From positions 119,802 to 183,801 of the forward strand of contig CALYBQ010000003.1 of the NCBI GenBank assembly GCA_944415565.1: DNA of 64,000 bases, in the 5' to 3' direction. Shown piece after piece: positions 1 through 9,149 of the stretch. How positions within the stretch are numbered: the stretch's first letter is position 1; every line of letters starts with the position of its first letter. Made by a program: the position numbers and the translations under genes. The notes below the pieces were generated by a model. The model had not been told where the DNA came from. It was given only the letters and a program-made list of their open reading frames with translations, and made no database searches. This stretch comes from an uncultured Rikenellaceae bacterium (GTDB lineage Bacteria > Bacteroidota > Bacteroidia > Bacteroidales > Rikenellaceae).

Positions 1-1276
1 CGTCGCGCCATCGCGCACTTATATTATCTATGACGACTATAGAGTTGTCCACCATCATACCCACTCCGAGAATCATACCGGAGAGGGAGACTATATTCAT
101 ACTGATCTTGAACAGATAGAAGAACAGCATAGACAATATCAGCGCTATCGGTATGGTCACCACAACCAACAGGGACGACCGGAAATTCTGCATGAACAGC
201 ATTATCACGAGACAGGCAAGCAACGTACCGATCACTATATCCTGTATGAGGTTGTTGATAGAGTAATCCAACAGTTCGGTCTGGTCGCGGGTAACGGTGA
301 ACGATATGGTCGGATAATCCCTGCGGAAGCTGTTCATCACGTTGTTGATGCTCGACTTCAGCTTCGACATCTTCGCTTCCGACTGTTTGATGACAGCCAG
401 TGTGATGGCATCCTTACCGCCAGAGGTGACTATCGACTTACGTTTCTGCGGATGTAGTACGACACGCGCCAGATCCCTGATCTTATACAGCCTGTCCTCG
501 ACCTTGACATACGTGTCCTGAATATCCTCTATGTTCCGAGCCCTGTTCTGTACCTTTATGTTATACTGATACTCTCCGTCGCGTATCGTAAGATTGCCCA
601 TCGTGATATTCACGCTCCTCACCGCACTCTCGAACGAACTCAACGGCAGGCCTATGTTCGCCAGTTTGTCCATGTCGGGCATTATCAGAATCTCCGGAAC
701 GACATAACCGCTCATATCGACCATAGCCACCTCGGTCAGTTGTTCCAGGCGCTTCGCAATGACCTGTGCGGCGAACTCGCTCAACTCCGTAAACTTATCC
801 GACACAGGGAACAAATCGTCCTTGCTTCCCTGCGACTCGTCGTTACGCACGCTGATATTCACGAAGAAAGCCGGAATATCCGTCGCCCCCGCCTTTATCA
901 CAACCGGCCTGTCCATATCGCGCGGCAGGCTACCCATCAAGCGGTCTATCTTCTCGTTCGCCTCGATAAACAGATAATCCGTATTGAGCCCGTGTTCGAA
1001 CACCATATTTATGAGGCCGCTGCCGTCCTTGGTCTCTGTCGATATGTCCTTCAGCCCGGCTATCTGCATCAACTGCTGGCGGAGCTGTTTCACGACCGCA
1101 TCGTCGAGCTCTCGTGCCGACATGGACGGGTACGACACCTGTACCGTCATATATGGAATATCAACACTCGGAATCAGCGAAACCGGGATCAGCTTCATAC
1201 TTGAGATACCGAGTACGACCACGACGATAAGCATCATCGCGACAGCGATAGGGCGGTCTATCAATTTATTCAACAT
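1..1276 (-). CDS. RND efflux permease, 3' part missing (window edge)
   Basis: Inner-membrane proton-driven pump of the HAE/RND superfamily (AcrB/MexB type), the engine of a tripartite export system. The ATG at 1276 is 11 bases after the stop of the adaptor gene. The reading frame stays open for 425 codons to the window edge, so roughly the first 40% of a usual protein of about 1030 residues is visible. It begins MLNKLIDRPIAVAMMLIVVV (first membrane helix), followed by a porter domain. Near the edge is the TM4 signature GMMVDNSIVVIDN, where the AcrB Asp-Asp pair reads Asp-Asn, a common variant in this family. Substrate cannot be read from sequence. It is the last visible gene of the minus-strand operon that includes TolC and the adaptor. 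Confidence 0.93.
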   Translation of the reverse strand, partial: MLNKLIDRPIAVAMMLIVVVVLGISSMKLIPVSLIPSVDIPYMTVQVSYPSMSARELDDAVVKQLRQQLMQIAGLKDISTETKDGSGLINMVFEHGLNTDYLFIEANEKIDRLMGSLPRDMDRPVVIKAGATDIPAFFVNISVRNDESQGSKDDLFPVSDKFTELSEFAAQVIAKRLEQLTEVAMVDMSGYVVPEILIMPDMDKLANIGLPLSSFESAVRSVNITMGNLTIRDGEYQYNIKVQNRARNIEDIQDTYVKVEDRLYKIRDLARVVLHPQKRKSIVTSGGKDAITLAVIKQSEAKMSKLKSSINNVMNSFRRDYPTISFTVTRDQTELLDYSINNLIQDIVIGTLLACLVIMLFMQNFRSSLLVVVTIPIALILSMLFFYLFKISMNIVSLSGMILGVGMMVDNSIVVIDNISARWRD

Positions 1277-1287
1277 GGGAAGCCGTT

Positions 1288-2361
1288 TTATTTCTGCTCT
1301 ATCTCCACCTTGGAACCGTGCGCGAGGTTAAGATTACCTGAGGTTATGATGACATCCCCAGCCGAGAGATCTGCCCCGCGTTCCGTATTCGCCGTAACCA
1401 CATACGACTCGCTGTTGGACATGAGGGTATGCACATATGTCCAAACGGCCTCGCCATCCTTGTAGCGGAACAGCACCTCCAGATTGTCGCGCATGACAAC
1501 CGCACTCTTAGGCACTACGAGCTGTGCCGGAACCGTATGCTCCGCCATCACTTTGACGTTCATACCGTCTACGAATCCACTCCTGTTGTCGAACTCGGCC
1601 TTCACCAGCACCTGTCCTTTATCGTTGACCATCGGGTTGATATTCGTTATCACACCAATAACCGACATTTCGGGATTGAAGAACGAAGATATACGCACCC
1701 TCTGTCCCGCTTTAACCAACCCCATCTCGCCTTCTATCACATTGAACGACACGCTCATGCGCGAATCGTCTATCACCGTACAGAAGGCGTTGCTGATGCG
1801 TTCGTACTCAAACTCCTTGACATTGGCCACTTTCCCCGCAAAAGGAGCCCTCAACACTGTATTGTCAAGCGATATGCGGGCATTCTCAAGATTGAGCAGC
1901 GAATTATTGTAACCCGACCTCGTTTTAGCGATGGCGAGCTTGGTCTTGTCCATCGAGGCGGTGTCGGCCATATCGTACCCGAACCCTATCAGAGCGTCCG
2001 CGAGGTCCATCTTAGCCTTCTCGAAATTCTGCAACGCGCTGTTGTAAGCTATCCTTTGCGACGAGTTTTCGAGCTCTGCCAACACTTGTCCCGCGCTGAC
2101 ACGGTCGCCATTACCGACATATATCTTCTCTATGATCCCTCCGTTGCGGAATACCAGTTCACTCTTCCTTTGTGCCGCCACCTTACCGTTGCTGACCAGC
2201 TCCTTCTTGAAATCACGCAAACGGAGCGTATCCACCTTGACCTTATTGTTTTCCTGCGTATGCGCCATACGCGCCACCTCTTTGCCGGTCTCTTTCTTCT
2301 TTTCACCGCACGCACACAACATCAAGACACATAATACCGGTATGGTAAATTTTCTCATCAT
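1288..2361 (-). CDS. RND periplasmic adaptor (membrane fusion protein), lipoprotein
   Basis: Periplasmic adaptor (AcrA/MdtA type) linking the RND pump to TolC. The 357-residue protein starts with a lipoprotein signal ending LMLCACGEKK, so the mature N-terminus is probably lipidated at the second Cys. The order of parts is as in the family: a barrel-sandwich half, an alpha-helical hairpin (about residues 100-165, rich in A/K/E/L), the second lipoyl half with the VLRAPFAGKV motif, a beta-barrel, and a membrane-proximal domain. It lies between the TolC gene (10 bases upstream) and the pump (11 bases downstream), so the three are surely co-transcribed. Confidence 0.93.
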   Translation of the reverse strand: MMRKFTIPVLCVLMLCACGEKKKETGKEVARMAHTQENNKVKVDTLRLRDFKKELVSNGKVAAQRKSELVFRNGGIIEKIYVGNGDRVSAGQVLAELENSSQRIAYNSALQNFEKAKMDLADALIGFGYDMADTASMDKTKLAIAKTRSGYNNSLLNLENARISLDNTVLRAPFAGKVANVKEFEYERISNAFCTVIDDSRMSVSFNVIEGEMGLVKAGQRVRISSFFNPEMSVIGVITNINPMVNDKGQVLVKAEFDNRSGFVDGMNVKVMAEHTVPAQLVVPKSAVVMRDNLEVLFRYKDGEAVWTYVHTLMSNSESYVVTANTERGADLSAGDVIITSGNLNLAHGSKVEIEQK

Positions 2362-2371
2362 AATCGTTATC

Positions 2372-3853
2372 CTATTTTTCGATCAGCCTGTCATATTCGG
2401 CCGAAATATCCGTATTACTCATAAAATCGTAAAGCGACGCCTTCCTGATATTGAAATAATAGAGCCAATAATTCGACAGTTCGCTTATGAAACGTTTCTG
2501 CGCCGACTCCAACTCACTCTGGGCCGTATTGAGATCCGTGACCGAAACGGTTCCGTTCTCGAAATTTTGCACCGTAATTTCATAGCGTTCCTGCGCGATC
2601 TCCTTAGCGCGGGACACGAGCATGCAGAAATCACGCTGTGCGTTGAACTTCATTACCTGAATATAAATATCCTCCTTATAGTCTATGATGGCCTGCTGAA
2701 TCTTGTTCAGAGTAGCCTCGTACTTGGCCTTATTCAATTTGACGCGCCCTTCGCCCATCCCCCAGTCCATGAGCGGGACTTTCAACGTCAACCCGAATAT
2801 CTCCTTATCGAGAAGATTATTATAGGAATCGGCGAAATTAGACGCCGAATTAGACAGACCGAACTGGGTATTGACCTGAACCGACAGACCTTTATTTCCT
2901 TTGGCCCTCGCAACCTCGCGCTCGGCTTCCATCTTTAGCACGTTCTGGGCTATGAGGAACGAGGAGTTGTCGAGCGCCTTACCTACTGCCACATCGCCGT
3001 CTATCGTCATTTCCGGCAACGATTCGGGCATTTTCAAACTTATATTGATGTCAGGGTCCAACCCGAGGAAAGATTTCACCTCTCTCGTTTTCGAACGGAA
3101 GCTATGGCGCTGCGTATTTATCGAGATGCTGTCGTTTATCATCCTTAACTCCAACTGTAGCAAAGCCGCCCGTTTAGTCGCACCTATCTCGTGACGCTTT
3201 TTCGCGATCTCGTACATCGCTTTGGTATTGTCGTAGCTCTCCACAGCGATCTGGTAGTTCATCTCGCTAAGCAGCAATTCGAAAAAAAGCCTCACGGATT
3301 TTATTGTCACACTCTCCAACTGTTCGAGATATTCCCGCTTGGCCCGTTCGTACTTCTCCGGCTCTATCTTACGCTCCCACTTGAAGGAGTTGAACGTAAA
3401 GAATGGTTGCAAATAAGATAATGTCACAGGCTGGGCGTAATACGTGATCCTCCTCGTCGGACTGTATTGGTCGAGGCGTTCGAGATTTGAGCGCAGGGTA
3501 AGCGTACCGCCGGTCTTCGCCACCTGCTGCTGAATGAATATGGAACCAGAGTTGTTCATGTTATAGTTATCGCGGTAGCTGATCTCACCGGTTTCCGAAT
3601 TCTGCAACGCTCTCAGCGAGCGGTCGAAATTGAACAGATTGGCACTCAGGTTCAGCGACGGCAGTTGCGACGCCTTGAAAGAGCGGTAGCTCCAGTAGTT
3701 ACTCAGAAAATTATTCTTGGCCGTGGTGGCATCGAGCGATTTGATGTGCCCGAAATATATCATCTCGTCCATCGACAGAAGGATGTCGGTCGATCGTACG
3801 GAGTGACAGGACAAAGACAATAAGAATAAGGTCAGTAGTATAGGTTTTCTCAT
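2372..3853 (-). CDS. TolC-family outer membrane efflux protein
   Basis: Outer-membrane channel of the tripartite exporter. I place the start at the ATG at 3853, which opens a clean signal peptide (MRKPILLTLFLLSLSCHSVRS). A longer reading from a TTG at 3895 adds 14 residues without signal character. The 493-residue protein shows the duplicated TolC pattern: long amphipathic helices with heptads (about residues 180-275 and 380-450) alternating with short beta-strand stretches, and a NGTVSVTDLNTAQ element near the C-terminus. It is followed by the adaptor and pump, and lies 44 bases after the O-antigen-ligase-like gene. Confidence 0.92.
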   Translation of the reverse strand: MRKPILLTLFLLSLSCHSVRSTDILLSMDEMIYFGHIKSLDATTAKNNFLSNYWSYRSFKASQLPSLNLSANLFNFDRSLRALQNSETGEISYRDNYNMNNSGSIFIQQQVAKTGGTLTLRSNLERLDQYSPTRRITYYAQPVTLSYLQPFFTFNSFKWERKIEPEKYERAKREYLEQLESVTIKSVRLFFELLLSEMNYQIAVESYDNTKAMYEIAKKRHEIGATKRAALLQLELRMINDSISINTQRHSFRSKTREVKSFLGLDPDINISLKMPESLPEMTIDGDVAVGKALDNSSFLIAQNVLKMEAEREVARAKGNKGLSVQVNTQFGLSNSASNFADSYNNLLDKEIFGLTLKVPLMDWGMGEGRVKLNKAKYEATLNKIQQAIIDYKEDIYIQVMKFNAQRDFCMLVSRAKEIAQERYEITVQNFENGTVSVTDLNTAQSELESAQKRFISELSNYWLYYFNIRKASLYDFMSNTDISAEYDRLIEK

Positions 3854-3897
3854 AGGGTTTCGGTTAGGTCTTACTAATATACAATATTTTTTCAAAA

Positions 3898-5274
3898 TTA
3901 GCCACCGTTTTCCAATAAATCCCGCGCTAATTCCTGCATTTCCAGTGTCGCCGAAGACTCGATCTTGACATCGAACGACAATATTTCTCGGGCGATACTC
4001 CTCGCTTTCTCTCCGTCTCCGTTGTCATCGTACAATTTCATTATAAGATATTTGGGATACATTCTGTTCGGAAGTATGTCGAACGCCTTCCGGTAGCTGC
4101 GTTCAGCCAGAGCCGCCTCGCCCATAGCCTTATAATTGTTCCCGATAACGTTATAAAACATCGGATCCGCGCTCAAAGCAGCCCCTTCGGAAAGAATGCG
4201 ATTGCTTAACGCGTAGTTACCGTTCAGATGATGCAACCGGCCGTACTCGAACAGGAATGCCGGATTATCCGTATGCCACTGCACCAACGACGCATAATCC
4301 CGGGCAGCATATTCCGAATCATACCCAGCTATCGAGGCCGCTTTTTTCCACTCACCCACCATCTCGACCTTCTCCTGATATACGGGGACCAGAAATGCCA
4401 GTACAACACCCCCGTACAATGTCAAAGCAGCCAATGCAAGGCGCGAAACCCGGCGCTTCTTGTTTTCATCCAACCTGCAATTGGCACTCGACGCGACATA
4501 AAGCACGAGTAATATCTTCAGCGACAGGATACTGAACGGATAAGAGAAAAGTGCAAATACGGCCAAGGCCAACAATCCATAAGCATATGGATCGTTCCCC
4601 TGCCGCAAGTTCACGAATGCGACAATAATCACCGACAACAACAATGCGAGTCCGACAACCCCGAGTTCCGAGGCCACATGAAGATACTCGTTGAACGCAT
4701 ACTCGGGAACACCCGCGACAGCCTTATACGCAGACTCCGGATACTTTTCGAAATAATCGGCCTGCGACTCCGCGTAATTGGCGGCGAACGTACCGAGACC
4801 GCTTCCCTCGACAGGATTATGCGTCACGGTTTTAGCCGAAACCTTCCACATCAGCATACGCCCGTCGGCAGAATCTTTCTTGGCATAATAAAGTCCGGCA
4901 GCGCAAAGGCTCACCACCAACAGCACACATGACGCCGTTATTACAGCCTTGCGTTTCATTCGCACGACATTGCACACGTACTGTCTAAAAGGTCCGTACA
5001 TAAACAATACTACCGTCAACGATACGAACAGCGCCACCATCGCACTACGGCTGAATACTGCAAAAAATATGATCGCTCCTGCCGTCAGCGCAACACACCC
5101 CAAACCATATACAGCTACCGTCGCAAAAAGACCGGCAGCACGTTCTCCTTTCTTAATACGGGAAAACGACTCCTTAAAATTAGAATAACCGTGCAGGACA
5201 TATGCAAACGAGACCGCCATCAACGACGCCAAATATCCGCCAAAAGGTCCGGGATTGAAAAAACTGCCCGTCAC
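3898..5274 (-). CDS. O-antigen ligase/polymerase family with TPR, C-terminal part of a frameshifted gene
   Basis: C-terminal part (458 residues from a GTG) of a membrane protein of the O-antigen ligase/Wzy superfamily (PF04932). It begins inside the family hallmark TGSFFNPGPFGGYLA, so the true N-terminus lies upstream. Reading the same frame further up gives AFLGIRQAFRLAPSGHGIYL, which joins the upstream piece at 5339-5758 if one T is removed from a TTTT run (AAAA at 5341-5344 on the plus strand). About six membrane helices are followed by a periplasmic tail with tetratricopeptide-like helices (about residues 330-455). Likely role: transfer or polymerisation of a surface glycan; the substrate is unknown. 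It is active only if the frame is restored. Confidence 0.8.
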   Translation of the reverse strand: MTGSFFNPGPFGGYLASLMAVSFAYVLHGYSNFKESFSRIKKGERAAGLFATVAVYGLGCVALTAGAIIFFAVFSRSAMVALFVSLTVVLFMYGPFRQYVCNVVRMKRKAVITASCVLLVVSLCAAGLYYAKKDSADGRMLMWKVSAKTVTHNPVEGSGLGTFAANYAESQADYFEKYPESAYKAVAGVPEYAFNEYLHVASELGVVGLALLLSVIIVAFVNLRQGNDPYAYGLLALAVFALFSYPFSILSLKILLVLYVASSANCRLDENKKRRVSRLALAALTLYGGVVLAFLVPVYQEKVEMVGEWKKAASIAGYDSEYAARDYASLVQWHTDNPAFLFEYGRLHHLNGNYALSNRILSEGAALSADPMFYNVIGNNYKAMGEAALAERSYRKAFDILPNRMYPKYLIMKLYDDNGDGEKARSIAREILSFDVKIESSATLEMQELARDLLENGG

Positions 5275-5338
5275 AAGGTATATGCCGTGTCCGCTCGGAG
5301 CAAGCCGGAACGCCTGTCTGATACCGAGAAAAGCCTCA

Positions 5339-5758
5339 TTAAAATAATAGACACAGCAACACTATAAAAACGACATGCTTCAGATAACGGTATTCGGGCA
5401 TCGCCACCCTCAATGCACCATAGACTCCAAGGACAAACATATTCCCCCAATACACACCCGGTACGTTGACGGGAGAGATATAAAAATAATTAACCGTCAG
5501 CCATAACGCAAACCCGAAAACGAGATAGTCCTCCAACACAATACGATTACGGCTTCGGACAATGAGCAATGTAAAGACCGATATTCCGGCAAGCGCAAGT
5601 ACAAGCCAAGCGAATTTGACCGACTGTGTATTAAGATAAGGTTCGGTGGGCATCAGCACCAAAAGGAAAAGCAACGGAATCGCCACATAAGCAAACACTC
5701 CCGGCAACCATCCGTAAGCAGGCTTCAACCTCATATCTATATACCCCTTGCCAAGCAT
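5339..5758 (-). CDS. O-antigen ligase family, N-terminal part of the same frameshifted gene
   Basis: First 139 residues, with four predicted membrane helices, of the O-antigen-ligase-like protein that continues at 3898-5274. Translation stops at a TAA directly after TTT (codons CTA TTA TTT TAA). Dropping one T gives CTA TTA TTT AAT GAG and enters the downstream frame about 20 codons before the conserved TGSFFNPGPFGG motif. The joined protein would have about 617 residues, normal for Bacteroidetes members with a TPR tail. The start codon overlaps the stop of the thioredoxin-like gene (TGATG), so the two are translationally coupled. Confidence 0.78.
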   Translation of the reverse strand: MLGKGYIDMRLKPAYGWLPGVFAYVAIPLLFLLVLMPTEPYLNTQSVKFAWLVLALAGISVFTLLIVRSRNRIVLEDYLVFGFALWLTVNYFYISPVNVPGVYWGNMFVLGVYGALRVAMPEYRYLKHVVFIVLLCLLF

Positions 5759-6315
5759 CAGGGGCGAGCTGTGCCGTCCGTTGCACGAGATTTTATCACA
5801 CTCCGATAAAACTCGGCCAACGCAGGATTATTAATCGGATTCCCGGCAATCACTACCTTATTGTCTCTATCAAGCAGAAACGTATGCAACATCGAGTTGG
5901 ACGGCATACCGGGATTCAACGCATAAAATCTGCGATCGTAATCCTTATACACCGCAAACTGTACTCGCTGCGACCGAACAGCCAGATTGACGCTATGTAT
6001 ATTCGCCTCGGAAGGAGACAGTATGACACATAAATCGAAATCAGTCGAATCTGCATATTCGGCATAGTCCTCCCATTGCCACAAATCCTTCAAACGACAC
6101 GACGAGCACCCCGTAGAATCGTACCACACAATCAACTTGAGCCTATCGCCTTCTATCGTGAGCGAGGTGTCCCGACCATTCACAAAAGCGGCCATTTCTT
6201 TCGGCAGGATGACCTCGCGCCCGATAAATTTTTCCAAATCTTTCTTTATGCCTGCCTTGCACGATACGACAATAAAAGCCAACAGCACAAATACAATGCG
6301 AGTAAAAATTTTCAT
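5758..6315 (-). CDS. Thioredoxin-fold lipoprotein (TlpA-like)
   Basis: A 185-residue exported protein with a thioredoxin-like fold. The start at 6315 opens a lipoprotein signal MKIFTRIVFVLLAFIVVSCK (lipid Cys at 19); a longer reading from 6336 adds seven residues and spoils the signal. A CSSC motif (Cys70, Cys73) follows LIVWYDSTG, where redoxins carry their active-site CxxC, and the C-terminal LLDRDNKVVIAGNPI matches the cis-Pro/beta-strand region of TlpA proteins. Likely a cell-envelope thiol-disulfide oxidoreductase. It is first in the operon that continues with the O-antigen-ligase-like and RND genes, so its substrate may be exported or glycan-related. That link is inference. Confidence 0.75.
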   Translation of the reverse strand: MKIFTRIVFVLLAFIVVSCKAGIKKDLEKFIGREVILPKEMAAFVNGRDTSLTIEGDRLKLIVWYDSTGCSSCRLKDLWQWEDYAEYADSTDFDLCVILSPSEANIHSVNLAVRSQRVQFAVYKDYDRRFYALNPGMPSNSMLHTFLLDRDNKVVIAGNPINNPALAEFYRSVIKSRATDGTARP

Positions 6316-6657
6316 AAAACAATATATTATATACAAACATAATTATTTATACAATAAAATCACATACTACTACGAAGAAATCAGTTCCCGTCAGCAAAGC
6401 GAACCCCATACTTACGACAACGATACAACCGATACCAACACCGATTCCAAACAAACTATACACCACCACAACCTGTATACACAGGCGCAGTAAAAAAATA
6501 CGTAGACTTAAAGCCTACGCATTTTTCTTAGTATCATATAATGTATTACTGTGACGCTCGGAGATTTATCTCCGATCAATGATCGGAAACACAATGGTCT
6601 CGATACTTAATCACACAGAGACCTCTCTCAGAGTCAATACCGCACCCGGCAATCCGG
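6316..6657. other. Intergenic region between two efflux operons
   Basis: AT-rich, without a supported gene. It contains a bidirectional terminator (6488-6528) and a separate 6-bp hairpin CGGAGA-TTTA-TCTCCG at 6559-6574. It should also carry the promoter of the operon starting at 6315, but no clear TAnnTTTG box stands out. Confidence 0.5.
6488..6528. terminator. Bidirectional rho-independent terminator
   Basis: Stem CGTAGAC-TTAAA-GCCTACG (one mismatch) flanked by an A-run on the left and ATTTTTCTT on the right. It lies downstream of the minus-strand TolC gene at 6658 and would end that operon before the next one starts at 6315. Confidence 0.7.
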
Positions 6658-8049
6658 CTACAACCTGCCTGCCGCCTTCAGATAGCGAGTTTCACACAGC
6701 ATGGCAGAAGTCCGGGCCCTTACAAGGTCCGAATGTGCCTGTTGCCACATGGTCTGCGATTCCAGCAAATCCGACATCGTTTCCATTCCGGCATCGTACC
6801 GATCCTTGCTCTCCCGCATATTTTCCTCGGCCTGTTCGAGCGAACGTCTGGTCAGAAGCACCTCCATCTTCGACTCCTCAAACGCATTGCGGGCCTGCTG
6901 TACCTCAAGCTCCATCTTTTCTGTCAACTCGTCCCTCTGAAGCACGGCAATATTTCTTTCGCTCTGCGAACTCTCCACCTTATTCCGTCCCTCGAAACCG
7001 TGAAACAGCGGCACACTTACCGAAACCACTGCCGAAAACGAAGTATTATCCAACAACCTGTCTCCATTCAATTTAAGTCCGTTAGCATAACCGAAATTAC
7101 CGGCAACACCTATATTCGGCAAAAATTCGCTGCGGGCCAGTTTGACTTGCTGGCTTTTAAGCTCCACTTGTTTATCGAGCATCGCATACTCAGACCGGCC
7201 GGTAAGGTCCGGGGCCGGCAAATCGCCCTGCAATACCTTGTCTGGAATACTGTCCGCCGTTATATCCGTATCCAGCGGCAGTCCTATCACATGACACAAA
7301 TTCATTCGCGACAACCGTACTCCGTTCTCGGCCTGCATGACCTGCAACGCAGCTTCGTTAAGTTTGACTTGCACTTTCAACAAATCGTTCCGCGGCTTCA
7401 ACCCCGCTTCAAATGCGTTCTCGACATCTTTCAACAGATGCTTCACTAAATCCTGATAGGCACGGGCAGTCTTGGCGAGTTCGAGCGTCTGGACATACGT
7501 CCAATACGCCTCGTCCGATTCCAGAATAACATCGGTCCTCGTCTTCGCCTCGTTCAGCGAAGCGATCTCCGCCCCTATCTTGGACATCTTATAAGCCGAA
7601 TTTATCTTCCCGCCCATATATATCGGCTGCTCCAACTGCAAACCGGCCATATAAGTTCCGTTGAGTTTCAGCTCCAAATCCATATCGGGGAAATAAGCAT
7701 ATTCCTTGAATATCGGCACACCGTCTACGGTCGTCAATATGTTAGGGACCAATTGTCCGGTAGCAGGATCGGGAACAAAAGTCGGCAAATAATTTCCCGA
7801 TATTTTCTTCTTCATACTGGAAGAGGTGAACAGGTAATTACCCGTAGCCGACAACTTCGGAAAATAGTTGGCCTTATAACTCTTCACGTCAAATCCGGCC
7901 TTTCTCCTGTTTTCGGCCGCAATCGCCATCTTCTTGTTGTTCTCTACGGCCATCTCCCGACACTGCTCCACCGTCAGGGCTGTCTGAGACATGGCGGGCA
8001 TGGCAGACAGAACCAACGTCAAAGGCAAAAAATATTTTACGAGTTTCAT
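6658..8049 (-). CDS. TolC-family outer membrane efflux protein
   Basis: Outer-membrane channel component (463 residues) of the second tripartite efflux operon. The signal peptide MKLVKYFLPLTLVLSAMPAMS is followed by ALTVEQCREMAVENNKKM, the usual start of TolC proteins in Bacteroidetes. Two repeats of long coiled-coil helices follow (about residues 165-240 and 375-445). Its ATG overlaps the stop of the RND gene by four bases, which implies translational coupling. It stands last in the operon and is followed by the terminator at 6488-6528. It appears intact even though the pump upstream is broken. Confidence 0.93.
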   Translation of the reverse strand: MKLVKYFLPLTLVLSAMPAMSQTALTVEQCREMAVENNKKMAIAAENRRKAGFDVKSYKANYFPKLSATGNYLFTSSSMKKKISGNYLPTFVPDPATGQLVPNILTTVDGVPIFKEYAYFPDMDLELKLNGTYMAGLQLEQPIYMGGKINSAYKMSKIGAEIASLNEAKTRTDVILESDEAYWTYVQTLELAKTARAYQDLVKHLLKDVENAFEAGLKPRNDLLKVQVKLNEAALQVMQAENGVRLSRMNLCHVIGLPLDTDITADSIPDKVLQGDLPAPDLTGRSEYAMLDKQVELKSQQVKLARSEFLPNIGVAGNFGYANGLKLNGDRLLDNTSFSAVVSVSVPLFHGFEGRNKVESSQSERNIAVLQRDELTEKMELEVQQARNAFEESKMEVLLTRRSLEQAEENMRESKDRYDAGMETMSDLLESQTMWQQAHSDLVRARTSAMLCETRYLKAAGRL

Positions 8050-9149
8050 TTTTTCGAAGTTTTAATCCTGAAGAACAAGGAGTACAATACAGGTATGATG
8101 AGCAGCGTAATCAGCGTACCTACCAAAAGGCCGCCCATTATCGTAACCGCAAGCGGACCGAACAGGTCGTCCGAAAGCAACGGGATCATACCGAGGATAG
8201 TGGTCAGCGAGGCCATCATAACCGGACGGAAACGGCTCGACGAACTGTTCAGAAGCGCCTCGACAGGATCAACTCCGGCCCGCAACTGCAACGTCACCTC
8301 GTCCATTAACACTATACCGTTCTTTATTATCATACCGATAAGGCCGAGTATACCCACTATCGCCACGAACCCGAAAGTCTTTCCCGACACAAGCATCCCG
8401 AAGATCACGCCTATGAGCAACAGCGGAATACAGCAGAAGATAATAGCAGGTTTCTTGTAGTCCTTGAACAGCATGATAAGTATGGCGATCATCAATATTA
8501 TGGCCACAGGGAAATATTTGAACAGATATTCGCTTGCCGAACTGCTCGCCTTATGTTCGCCCTCCCATTGCATGGAATACCCGTCTGGAAGCTCTATCGC
8601 TTCTATCTGCTTCACTATCGTTTGCCGCGCATCTTCCGTTCCGACGCCGGTGACCGGATTACCCTGCGCCCGCATCGCCCGCTGACCGTTATAACGTATC
8701 ACGAGCGGATCCTCCCATACAAGTTTTATCCCGTCCGTCACCTGACTGAGGGGAACGGTCCGCAAAATATCGTTCAGCACGTCCTCTTCCGTATAAGCCC
8801 CCGTCATCAACCCCTGCACCAAGTCCTTGCTCAACGACGTTATCGAAGGCATAAGGCTGAATACCGACGTATTTTGCAACGACTCTATCGGTTTCCCGTT
8901 ACTATCGACACACTTGAGGTATATTGTCTGCTGATGACGATTATCGTGGAATACGCTGGCCGGGATACCATTCGTAGCGCTAAGCAGCGACAAGCCCACA
9001 TCCGACCTGCTCAATCCGACGTTTCGGGCTATAGGCTGGTTATACTGGGCCATAAGCGCGAGCGTCTGCGGTTCCCAATCCGACCGCGTAAGGAATATGG
9101 CCGGGCTCGCATCCATTATTTCGAGTGCCTGACGCGTAAGGTCACGCAA
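8046..9149 (-). CDS. RND efflux permease, C-terminal part of a broken gene
   Basis: C-terminal 367 residues of an AcrB-type pump, readable only from a TTG inside the protein. It includes the second half of the porter domain and the last six membrane helices (VAIILMIAILIMLFKDYKKP, FGFVAIVGILGLIGMIIKNG, FRPVMMASLTTILGMIPLL, GGLLVGTLITLLIIPVLYS). It overlaps the N-terminal part (9116-11146) in another frame. Together they span the usual length (about 1040 residues) less a few residues lost at the junction. Translation from the internal TTG would not give a working pump, so this is best regarded as a pseudogene half. Confidence 0.85.
   Translation of the reverse strand: MRDLTRQALEIMDASPAIFLTRSDWEPQTLALMAQYNQPIARNVGLSRSDVGLSLLSATNGIPASVFHDNRHQQTIYLKCVDSNGKPIESLQNTSVFSLMPSITSLSKDLVQGLMTGAYTEEDVLNDILRTVPLSQVTDGIKLVWEDPLVIRYNGQRAMRAQGNPVTGVGTEDARQTIVKQIEAIELPDGYSMQWEGEHKASSSASEYLFKYFPVAIILMIAILIMLFKDYKKPAIIFCCIPLLLIGVIFGMLVSGKTFGFVAIVGILGLIGMIIKNGIVLMDEVTLQLRAGVDPVEALLNSSSSRFRPVMMASLTTILGMIPLLSDDLFGPLAVTIMGGLLVGTLITLLIIPVLYSLFFRIKTSKK

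Noticed and set aside
3854..3895. TTG start extending the TolC protein by 14 residues
   Set aside because: The internal ATG opens a clean signal peptide; the extension is polar and basic.
6345..6480. Hydrophobic minus-strand frame (VYSLFGIGVGIGCIVVVSMG...) upstream of the thioredoxin-like gene
   Set aside because: No ATG start, overlaps the terminator region at its 5' side, and no partner motif; could be a tiny membrane peptide but unsupported.
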